This document shows, in pieces, positions 8,118 to 15,432 of a stretch of 26,960 nt of DNA; position 1 is the stretch's first letter; each line of letters opens with the position of its first letter. Location: assembly GCA_001839685.1 (NCBI GenBank), contig MLAK01000917.1:20691-47650 (forward strand), read 5' to 3'. Below the pieces are notes generated by a model. The model ran no database searches and was not told the origin of the DNA. It saw only the letters and a list, made by a program, of their open reading frames with translations. Source of the DNA: Tritrichomonas foetus. Its lineage: Eukaryota; Parabasalia; Tritrichomonadida; Tritrichomonadidae. The position numbers were made by a program, and so were the translations under genes.

Positions 8118-8820
8118 TCAAATCAAAAAGTCGACGATAAGTGAGAGAGAGGTTCACGAATTAAGGGCAAAAAATGATAGATTTAAATAGTTTATACATT
8201 CTCAAAAACTCAAACTTTGATGTAAAAACAATGTTGTTGACAAAATTAGAAACTTCTTTCTTTCTTTATTGATTGTTATTTGATTCATTTTTTCCTCTCT
8301 AGGTAATATGATTGAATCAATCAATTACATCATTCACATTCACTTCAATTAATAATTTACTAGAATCATTCTAATTATACCACGGTATACATTTCATTCT
8401 TATTTTTTTTAAAAAAAATGAAAGATAAGTTGGAATAATAATAATTTTATCTTCTTATGAACTTTTCATCAAAATGAGCTCACTGGCAGGATTTTTTCCT
8501 TGAGTTTTGTTTTAGACACTTAAAATGCGTAAATGTGATGTAACTTTCGACTCATTCGACAATTGGAGGATGTGATAGCGTGTGACCATGACACCAGTTC
8601 GCTCAGAATGTTACAAACCATTTGAAAATGATATTTCAATTTTCAATCAAATATGAATTTGCGATTTTTTCATTAAAATTCATAAATTTGCATACATTGC
8701 TTATTATTTTTTCTGATAACAAACAAATTAATGAAAATAAATATAAATTATATGTTATTATGAGAAACTCGAAAAAGAAAATTTAAGACATTTATTCGTA
8801 AATCATGAATTTCATAACAA
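8118..8820. other. AT-rich spacer with palindromes
   Basis: No ORF or RNA gene is visible. It holds ATACCACGGTAT (near 8378-8389) and the perfect 18-bp palindrome of one A, eight T, eight A and one T at 8402-8419, flanked by CATT and GAAAG words. The right end is the 3' flank of the coiled-coil gene on the minus strand. Confidence 0.5.
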
Positions 8821-9678
8821 TTACTCATCATCAACTTCTTCATCAATTAAATCATTCGCTTCTTCTTCTTCTTCCTCCTCTTCTTCAATAATTTCTTCAT
8901 ATTCGGCTTCTTCTTCTGCAGGATCTTCATCTTTACTAAACATGAATATTTTGCTATTTTTAATTTCAGGCTGTTTCTCTGGGTCATTTAATGTATTTTG
9001 TTCTTCATTTTCATCATTGTCTTTATTGATAGCTTGATCATACAAATCATAACCTGTTGCATCATCTTTATTAGATTCTTTATTAGCGTCATTAGTTTCT
9101 TCTTCTTCTCCGGCAAAAATGTATTCTTCGTCATCTTCTTCTTCACCAAAAGCAGCCTTTAAGAAATCAACATCATTTGTTAGTTGTTCGACTTCTAGTT
9201 TCAAACACTGGAAGGCTACGTCATAATCAAGATCATCGCCAATTGATTCAACTTTTTGAACACGTGTTTTGCGTTCATTCTGGTTATGAATTCTGAGATA
9301 TTCTCTTCGAACTGACTCTTTTTTCTTATTTAATCGTTGAACTTCTTCACGCATGACTTTTCGCTCGTCTGTCAGTCTTTCTGTTCTTGATGCTGCATCT
9401 TTCCGAAAAGATTCGCCTTTCGTGATCTGTTGCGCCAATTCTGCGAGACATTGAGATATTTCTTCTTCAGTGGCATCTGGATTGCAAGCCATTCTCTGTG
9501 CTTCATAGACAAGTCGCGTATTATCCAAATACCATCTTCCTCGTTTGTCCTTCTTATAAACTCTGGCTTTCCAAGAATTTGGGTCGAACTTTTTTTCATT
9601 TGGCGTAGATGGGCGTGAACGTCTTGTTTTTCCTCCTCTCTTGGGTGATCTTTTGTTGGCTGATGAAATCGAAGACAT
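8821..9678 (-). CDS. Basic N-terminus, coiled coil, acidic tail protein
   Basis: The product is 285 residues and I do not recognise it. Residues 1-50 are strongly basic and Ser/Pro-containing (KRSPKRGGKTRRSRPSTP, KKDKRGRW), suggesting nucleic-acid or tubulin contact. Residues about 60-175 are helical with heptad-like leucines (TERLTDERKVMREEVQRL, LKLEVEQLTNDVDFLKA) and should form a coiled coil. Residues 178-285 are disordered and highly acidic, ending in a run of Glu (264-273) and EVDDE. No signal peptide or membrane segment. The opposite charges at the two ends could bind each other or a basic partner; that is inference. The ATG at 9678 is the first in frame. On the gene strand a GAACGTTTAAAA word lies about 40 nt upstream. 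Confidence 0.8.
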   Translation of the reverse strand: MSSISSANKRSPKRGGKTRRSRPSTPNEKKFDPNSWKARVYKKDKRGRWYLDNTRLVYEAQRMACNPDATEEEISQCLAELAQQITKGESFRKDAASRTERLTDERKVMREEVQRLNKKKESVRREYLRIHNQNERKTRVQKVESIGDDLDYDVAFQCLKLEVEQLTNDVDFLKAAFGEEEDDEEYIFAGEEEETNDANKESNKDDATGYDLYDQAINKDNDENEEQNTLNDPEKQPEIKNSKIFMFSKDEDPAEEEAEYEEIIEEEEEEEEEANDLIDEEVDDE

Positions 9679-10039
9679 ATTCGAAGGTAATTAAAAATGA
9701 AAATTTGCAAATTTTAAACGTTCAGATCTGAAGGTTTGATGAGCCATTTATACTCTGAAAAATTAGAAAGAAAATTATTTTGATAAAAAATATATTTTAC
9801 CGTGATATGGTATATACCTTTTTGGGTTAAATTACGTAAAGTAAAGTTAGTTGTTTCTTCTCTTTTCAAAGATTTGTCAAAATCAGAATTTATAATCTTG
9901 AATTTGAATTCTTCTATTACAACTAGATGAAGAGGATGAAGATGAATGCATAAATATGATGAAATATCATGAGATTTAGTTAAATTTTTCGTTTCAAAAT
10001 CGTGATAATCTTCAGAGATAGGTTCTTTGAAAAATTAGC
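9679..10039. other. Upstream spacer of the coiled-coil gene
   Basis: This is the 5' flank of the minus-strand gene, with GAACGTTTAAAA (gene strand) at about 9712-9723 and the palindrome GGTATATACC at 9809-9818 about 130 bases from the ATG. The remainder is AT-rich without an ORF and ends at the second element's target duplication. Confidence 0.45.
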
Positions 10040-10049
10040 TGTGGATTTA
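10040..10049. repeat. 10-bp target-site duplication, left copy
   Basis: TGTGGATTTA abuts the left inverted repeat of the second element and recurs exactly at 11223-11232. If one further A is counted as part of the inverted repeat, the duplication shrinks to the 8-bp GTGGATTT. Confidence 0.8.
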
Positions 10050-10502
10050 AAGGTACTCCGGTTGAAAAAGCTACCAATTAAATTACATCATTTTGGAATA
10101 TTGTAAAAAAAAGAGTTAAAATATTGTAAATTTATTTTTATATAAGATTTTGTCTTACCAATAGTTGGATAGAGATAATTTTTTATTATTACATAAATTT
10201 CACAATTTTTCAGAATATATTCAAATTTTCAATACATTATTTTGAANNNTATCNAGAAATTATTGATTCACCACTTCTGTTTAAAGTCCCTTTTCTTGGG
10301 ATCTTGATGGGTGCATGACATTGATATAAATCGTTTATAAATGTATANAAGATACTAATATTATGACNAGCTTCATCAAGTGGAAGTTTCCCAGAATATC
10401 CACACTTTTGAAATAAGCTTTCAATGATCCATTTGGATTCATAAAAATAATCTCATTATTTCATAAAAACACCAGTCTCATGAATCTGTATAACAATGAT
10501 GA

Positions 10503-10755
10503 TTATTTCATGAAAATAATCTCATAAAAATAATCTCTCTCTAATATCGGCACAGAAAGCGGGACGTTGCATAAAACCTTGTCATGTCTCAGAATAATGA
10601 TCTCTTTTTGAATCTCTGGGTCAAGAGCATAAGCTTGTGATTTTGGCGGTATTATCATTTATGTCCGTTTTTCCAAAATGGAAATAATTTGATAGTGAAT
10701 ACACGCAAAACTCTCATATCTTCTTTCACAGTCTATTTTTTTCTGGATAAGTACC
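10503..10755 (-). pseudogene. Decayed ORF inside the second element
   Basis: The minus strand reads RYLSRKKIDCERRYESFAC, then IHYQIISILEKRT, one in-frame TAA at 10659-10661, ATG at 10658, then IIPPKSQAYALDPEIQKEII, ILRHDKVLCNVPLSVPILER and a stop at 10503-10505. A single nonsense codon splits what was clearly one frame of about 83 codons. Composition and continuity across the stop show former coding sequence. Its location inside a TIR element suggests part of a transposase or accessory protein, but I recognise no DDE motif. Confidence 0.5.
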
Positions 10756-10835
10756 GAAAATAAAAAATTAAAAAAATCAATTCGCAATAAAAAAAAATTC
10801 AAAAGACAGATTTTTAATTAATTTAAACGATAAGA

Positions 10836-10975
10836 AGNAGACAAGTGGTATTTCATCATAACTGGATTGTAGGCAAATCGCTTGGTTACAAATCCCGCAA
10901 AAACGAAAATCAGATAATTTGCTGTATTGAGTCACGCAGGAAGTTTTGGAAGTCTGNTTCTGNCCCNATGATGTG
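10836..10975 (-). pseudogene. Cys-rich coding fragment inside the second element
   Basis: Upstream on the same strand as the 10503-10755 relic, one frame reads KTSCVTQYSKLSDFRFCGIC then NQAICLQSSYDEIPLV, including C-x2-C-x4-C spacing that could be part of a zinc-binding knuckle. N bases (10847, 10957, 10963, 10967) interrupt it. A different frame (10932-11117) is also open for 61 codons. Either may be the real N-terminal region, so this is tentative. Confidence 0.3.
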
Positions 10976-11222
10976 AATGATTCTGCTGCCTCCTTTGCCC
11001 GATTTTGACGCTCTTTGGTTGATTTTTAAAAGAAATTTCGAAAATTATTGATTTTTGAAAATAACATTTTTCTTCGACTTTTCTGAGATTTCGCGTTTTA
11101 AAACCATCAGGCATCATGCGATTTCTACACCCTGATATTAGCGCTTAGAAATGTTGACTCACTGCGGTGAAAAAGCTAATTTACTGTTTTCCCAAATAAC
11201 GTATTTTCAGCCGGAGTACCTT

Positions 11223-11232
11223 TGTGGATTTA
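11223..11232. repeat. 10-bp target-site duplication, right copy
   Basis: TGTGGATTTA, identical to 10040-10049. The inferred empty site is TTAGCTGTGGATTTATGATG. Confidence 0.8.
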
Positions 11233-11926
11233 TGATGAAATTCTTGTGTTTGAATGGAATTTCGATAGAAGACAAACAAAAGAAGAGATTTACTCCATTA
11301 TTTCCTCATTTAAATTGAATTTATTCGCTCTCATTGTTGCATTTGGCTCATTAAAGGAAAATTTGAAGCATCATTTAACAAACCTCTTTATATTTGAAAA
11401 TTGAAATAAGCTCAGTAAAACATTCATTGATTGATTAATGTATTTTAATGACTCTATTCGGGATTTTTGTTCAGAAATGATTTAGTGAATCACGCTATTT
11501 GACATCTAGTCACAACTTGGTTATAAGTGACCATCAAATTTCATGTCAAAAACAACAAAATTAAAATTAAAATAAAACTAAAAGGAAGAAATTGATCTCA
11601 ACAAAGATCTGAGATATACAACAAAAATCTTATAAAATTTTATTGACATTGATAATAGAATCCCAGTGAAATATAAGTTAGATACGTATCAACATAACAC
11701 GTAATAATATAGTTCTGAACATCCATTATTCAACAACATTTCTGTATTATTAAATTAATCAAAATTCATTTCCACAAATATACTAATTTTGATAATTTGT
11801 AAAATAAGATTTTATTCATCAATTTTGATAAAATGAATCAATGTTCAAAGCTAAAAAAGGGCCAAAAATAAATATCCGCTTATTCTTTATTAATAAATCA
11901 ATCTAAATTACATAAACTACAAAAAA
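11233..11926. other. Spacer; possible short remnant at its left end
   Basis: A plus-strand frame entering from the element end and running to 11404 encodes about 60 residues (YDEILVFEWNFDRRQTKEEI, then SLKENLKHHLTNLFIFEN). It has no credible start of its own, because its nominal start at 11222 is created by the element junction. It may be the tail of a gene fragment hit by the insertion; a TAG lies just left of the empty site. The rest is AT-rich with nothing recognisable and ends in the 3' flank of the STPGR gene. Confidence 0.35.
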
Positions 11927-12778
11927 TCACTCAGTTTGTGATAAATCCTTATTGAAAGTTCGAATTAATGTGCTTTCTGCCCTTTTCTTCACTGCCCATG
12001 GCCTGTCATGCTCAGCATACAGCTTTTGGAATTTCTTTGATCTTTCCCTCGCTCGATTAGTCCATTTCGGTGCCCGCGGAATTGGTGGTGTGACGTCGTA
12101 GCTTCCTGGACCGGGGTTATCGTTTTTTGAGTCTTCAATGAAGCATTTTCTTGTTGAGCGCGGAACAGCCGCGGCAAGTGATTTTTTAGTTAAGATATCT
12201 TTGGGAGTATATTTGGCCGGACCTGGACTACATGGAATTTCCACTTCTTGATATTTGTGTCCAATTGAAACGGGCTTGGGGCCACCCAGGGATGGTGGCA
12301 GATATTTTGGTGATGGCGAGACTGGAACTGGTAAATAAAAATGGTCTGTCTTGCTTTTTTTGGCGATTGTTGTCTCTTTTGGATTTGGAAATTCATGCGT
12401 TCTCATTACTTCACATAAATTTCTATCTTCTGGTAAATCTGTCGCTTTTTTGAACGTAAATCCTTTGTTCTTTGTTTCAATGCCAACAAAAGGCAAATTG
12501 TATTTCCCTGGAGCTGGTGTTGGATCTGGAGGTGGTGGTGCTTTCCGGCTTGATGGGATTGTCCAATGAGGCGTATCTGATCCGAAACAATTGTAGGATT
12601 GAAACGATCTGTAATATCGAACCTTTTCGCTTTTCAATTCTGAAATTTTGTTTGATATTTGGTTAGATTGTCGAACTTTTTGTCTTTTTCGAAGATGTTC
12701 TTCACGCTCAGCTTTATAGCGGGAATGTTCAGCCATTGTTCGGTTCATCTGAAGGCGAAACTCATCAACATGCGTCAT
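11927..12778 (-). CDS. Sperm-tail PG-rich repeat (SHIPPO/STPGR) protein
   Basis: The 283-residue product has several Pro-Gly-Tyr repeats typical of STPGR proteins: PTPAPGKYNLP (86-96), SPSPKYLPP (154-162), SPGPAKYTP (184-192) and NPGPGSYDV (221-229). The usual companion segments GFTFKKA (106-112) and SIGHKY (171-176) lie between them. Residues 1-60 are a charged helix (FRLQMNRTMAEHSRYKAERE). Family knowledge: such proteins (ODF3/CIMAP, CFAP relatives) line axonemal or other stable microtubules in flagellated eukaryotes. Role here: probable flagellar or pelta-axostyle microtubule protein (inference). No signal peptide or membrane segment. The Pro/Gly-rich core spans 80-240 and the C-terminus is basic. 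It is divergently transcribed from the membrane-protein gene with 250 bp between starts. Confidence 0.87.
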   Translation of the reverse strand: MTHVDEFRLQMNRTMAEHSRYKAEREEHLRKRQKVRQSNQISNKISELKSEKVRYYRSFQSYNCFGSDTPHWTIPSSRKAPPPPDPTPAPGKYNLPFVGIETKNKGFTFKKATDLPEDRNLCEVMRTHEFPNPKETTIAKKSKTDHFYLPVPVSPSPKYLPPSLGGPKPVSIGHKYQEVEIPCSPGPAKYTPKDILTKKSLAAAVPRSTRKCFIEDSKNDNPGPGSYDVTPPIPRAPKWTNRARERSKKFQKLYAEHDRPWAVKKRAESTLIRTFNKDLSQTE

Positions 12779-13028
12779 CTGAAGAACTTTTTATCTTTCA
12801 TTTTTATTTAAAAAGTATATCTGACATTGTTCTTGTATTCAATTTCAGAAATAATGACAACAATGAGACGTTAAAGTCTCAATTTCTGAAGAAATGTGAA
12901 GTAGAATCATTCTAAGTGAACTCAACAAATTATATTCTTTTTCTGTTTACTTCTCAATATGGAACTTTTTGTGAAAAATAAACGAAGTTATATAAAATAT
13001 CCCCATTTTTTTTTCTTTTGATTAAAAA
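12779..13028. promoter_or_regulatory. Shared divergent promoter region
   Basis: These 250 bp separate the start codons of two divergent genes and so must hold both promoters. AAGAACTTTTTATC lies 5-18 nt from the STPGR start (in reverse orientation relative to that gene), and GGAACTTTTTGTG lies at 12961-12973, about 60 nt upstream of the 13029 start. No TATA box is needed in this lineage. The elements are visible, but their function is unproven. Confidence 0.4.
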
Positions 13029-14318
13029 ATGTCAGACTCGTTTCCTCAAACTCCGCCAGATAGCCCACAATCACCAAAAAGCCCAAAGATAAACTTGCCA
13101 GTCGATCAACCGGTCAGGTATGTCACATCACTGAGTTTCAGCATATTTACGACCGAATATCGAAACTTACGAGGATCCAACCGCCCAAAGGATGCCCACG
13201 GAATCCAAAGAAAGCAGTGGCTTCGCCTTGTCCGCAACTACGTCAGAGCAGGTCACATTCAAGTCGTTCTTCAATATATGTATGCCGATCGTACGCACAA
13301 ATTGAGGACAACATCGCTCAAAAGGTCAATGCTTCAAGTCTGGCGCCAAAAATACCTCGAAAAGCACCCAGAACTTCAACAATCCCAAAATGAAAAAGAA
13401 ACAATAGAAACGCCAAAGAAGGTACCACTAACTCCAGAAAAAGCCGAAGAAATTGCTGAACAAAATCAAACTGAACAAAACGGAGAAGAAAATGTTCAAG
13501 AAAGAGCGGCAACTCTTGGAGATAATGAAAATGAGAATGCTGATAATGAAGATAATGGCGAGAATTTCCAGATTTCACTTGATAGTGGAAATACAGAAGA
13601 AGAAGACGAAAAGGAGAAAAGAAAACTCCAAACTCGTTTAGGGAATGAAACATCTGAAAATGATCAAAATGTGAACAATAGCGATAATGAAGCAGAAGTG
13701 AAAGAAAGGGGGCTTCATCCCGAAGAGGGAGACGATCAAGAAAATAATGAAGAATGTCCAAAATCACCATCTTCACCAAGAAAGGTGACAACTTATTCAG
13801 AAAAATCTATTGATACAACAGACATTCCCAAACCACCATTTTGGAAGCGTGTCAATTGGTGCGTTTTCTTCATTCTTGTTATAACTGCTTCCGTTGTTGC
13901 TGTAGCAACATTCTTCTCACTCAAAAGATATTTCAGAGGTGAATTATTCGCTTTAACACTTCCACCATACAATAAAGATAATGATGTGACTGATGAAATT
14001 AATTATAATGATGTCCTTCCACCAGAAGAAGATCCAGATATCAATGTGATTATGAAGACGCTTTCCAGAAACGTTAAAAATATCAGAGATAGGCAGGTTG
14101 AAATGGGTGAACAAATTGACAACATGCACAACCAACTTGAACAGAAACTCGAGCAATTAAATAAAAAGGAACAAGACGTTCAACCAGAAGCTGAGCCAGC
14201 AGGAGAACCTGAACAACATGTTGAAGCTGAAGCTGAAGCAGAAGCAGAAGGAAATGGGGAGCTTCCAAAGGAACCAGCTCAAGAATTAGAACAACAGAAT
14301 GAGACTGTCTCTCAATGA
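13029..14318 (+). CDS. Single-pass membrane protein, acidic and coiled-coil
   Basis: The product is 429 residues and I do not recognise it. Residues 1-25 are Ser/Pro-rich (TPPDSPQSPKSPK). Residues 30-115 are a compact basic helical region (RKQWLRLVRNYVRAGHIQVV, LKRSMLQVWRQKYLEKHPEL). Residues 118-265 are disordered and acidic, with more SPK-type sites. One membrane helix covers about 276-297 (WCVFFILVITASVVAVATFF), preceded by KPPFWKR and followed by KR. Residues 335-380 form a coiled coil (VKNIRDRQVEMGEQIDNMHN), and the tail is Glu/Ala-rich (EAEAEAEAE, 399-407). There is no N-terminal signal, so a type II-like topology or an internal-membrane protein is likely: N-terminal half cytosolic or nuclear, coiled coil across the membrane (inference). 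The layout recalls KASH/SUN-linker or scaffold proteins without sequence evidence for either. ATG at 13029 follows an AT-rich leader. Confidence 0.8.
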   Translation: MSDSFPQTPPDSPQSPKSPKINLPVDQPVRYVTSLSFSIFTTEYRNLRGSNRPKDAHGIQRKQWLRLVRNYVRAGHIQVVLQYMYADRTHKLRTTSLKRSMLQVWRQKYLEKHPELQQSQNEKETIETPKKVPLTPEKAEEIAEQNQTEQNGEENVQERAATLGDNENENADNEDNGENFQISLDSGNTEEEDEKEKRKLQTRLGNETSENDQNVNNSDNEAEVKERGLHPEEGDDQENNEECPKSPSSPRKVTTYSEKSIDTTDIPKPPFWKRVNWCVFFILVITASVVAVATFFSLKRYFRGELFALTLPPYNKDNDVTDEINYNDVLPPEEDPDINVIMKTLSRNVKNIRDRQVEMGEQIDNMHNQLEQKLEQLNKKEQDVQPEAEPAGEPEQHVEAEAEAEAEGNGELPKEPAQELEQQNETVSQ

Positions 14319-15432
14319 ATTCAAAAGAACAGTAAATATTAGTTCGTGAAATTTCATTGAATTCAAAAAGAAAACATGGATTTTTTTGAAAAAAAAGAAT
14401 TGGATTAATTTATGGATTTTTTTTTTTATTATTCATTTTCTAGCTCGGAATTCGGAAATTGTTTTTATTATGTGAATTTATGGTAGATGGATACTACTCG
14501 ACTTTGATATTGAGTCGTGATCAAAATCTGATGATTTTTCATTTGGAATTGAGGAATATTTAATACTATTTTTCGAGGCGGTATATAGCTGCTGATGAAA
14601 AGTGAAGACTCTTTTTCACGAATCGTTAAAAATTCGTTTGGAGGATGCCAGGAAAAGGCGCTTTTTTCAAATTAGCATTTGTGTGGAATTTTTAGATAGC
14701 GTTTTACAAATATTCGCTTAGAATATTTCGTGATTGATTATCTTTTTGAGTTAGTATTGATAACTTTATGATGATTTGGCGGGAAAATAGTTGACTAATT
14801 GAATGAAATATAATTAAAGTGAATTGAATTAAACGGAAATAATCTATGGAAAACGATTATATGAGGAATAAACGGTTTTAACGTCCCATTTAACGGTCAC
14901 AAATAACGGCCATCAAAATTACATACTGTCGAATATATCTTTTTCCTTTGATAATTAAGTAAAAATATTGATATATATCATTTACAAGCTAATTACAAAC
15001 ACATATATTACTTTTAATTAATAACAAGACCATATAAATTCAAGATATTCTTCCTACAATATTTCTATTGGAAATAACTCGAATATAAACCATTGAAAAA
15101 ATATAATAGAAAAACACTTTTATCCTCGAATTTAATATATATATTTCCAATTAAATCCTATTAATATATATATAAAAATTAATTAACCAATATCTAATAT
15201 AATAAACTAAAAAATATTCATTGGAAGTTGGAATTTACCACAAATTTCAACCACATCAATTGTTATGAAATCAGTATTAATGTTACAACACCTCTATGGT
15301 TTTAATAATACAGGATGATTAGTTTATTTCGTTATTTTTTTTTACTCATTTTAATTTTTGTTAATATCAATACCCCATTTAATTTTCTATGAAAAAAAAA
15401 TTCATAACTTCACAAATTAAAAGTCAGTTAAC
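14319..15432. other. 1.1-kb spacer upstream of the LRR gene
   Basis: No ORF is supported. The left part is T-rich 3' flank, and the region 14930-15430 is extremely AT-rich with TATATA runs. A cluster of AACG words at 14831-14909 stands out. Just before the LRR gene start the sequence holds TTCATAACTTCACAAATT (about 15401-15418), which resembles a TCA-type initiator; TTCATAATTCG occurs at a similar place upstream of the VPS16-like gene. Confidence 0.45.
14831..14909 (+). promoter_or_regulatory. Cluster of six AACG (Myb-like) words
   Basis: In 79 bases the plus strand carries AAACGG, AAACGAT, AAACGG, TAACGT, TAACGG and TAACGG, all in the same orientation. YAACGG/TAACG is the core recognised by R2R3 Myb proteins, and trichomonads regulate genes through Myb factors. 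Base composition here would predict well under one such word. It lies 520-600 bp upstream of the LRR gene. Binding is inferred. Confidence 0.35.

Larger units (their letters stand above)
10050..11222. mobile_element. 1.17-kb TIR element, relic DNA transposon
   Basis: The ends are inverted repeats of 19 bp with one mismatch: AAGGTACTCCGGTTGAAAA at 10050-10068, and on the opposite strand from 11222 AAGGTACTCCGGCTGAAAA. The exact 10-bp repeat TGTGGATTTA flanks both ends. A 9-11 bp duplication points to a Mutator-like element; if read as 8 bp, a hAT-like origin is possible. The interior holds minus-strand coding relics (10503-10755, about 10836-10975) and several N bases that limit interpretation. 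The TIR sequence is unrelated to that of the 7487-8107 element. No intact transposase is present, so it depends on another copy or is dead. Confidence 0.82.

Noticed and set aside
10862..10915. tRNA-like end (GGTTACAAATCCCGC)
   Set aside because: It lacks the GGTTCRANNCC T-loop, no acceptor or anticodon stems fit, and it reads as coding relic inside the second element.
13117..13140. Possible 24-nt minimal intron, GTATGT to TTCAG, in the membrane-protein gene
   Set aside because: GTATGT matches the trichomonad 5' splice consensus and the length is in the range of the shortest known introns, but the conserved ACTAACACACAG-type 3' motif is missing (ATCACTGAGTTTCAG instead) and the frame is open without splicing. 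Spliced reads would be needed.
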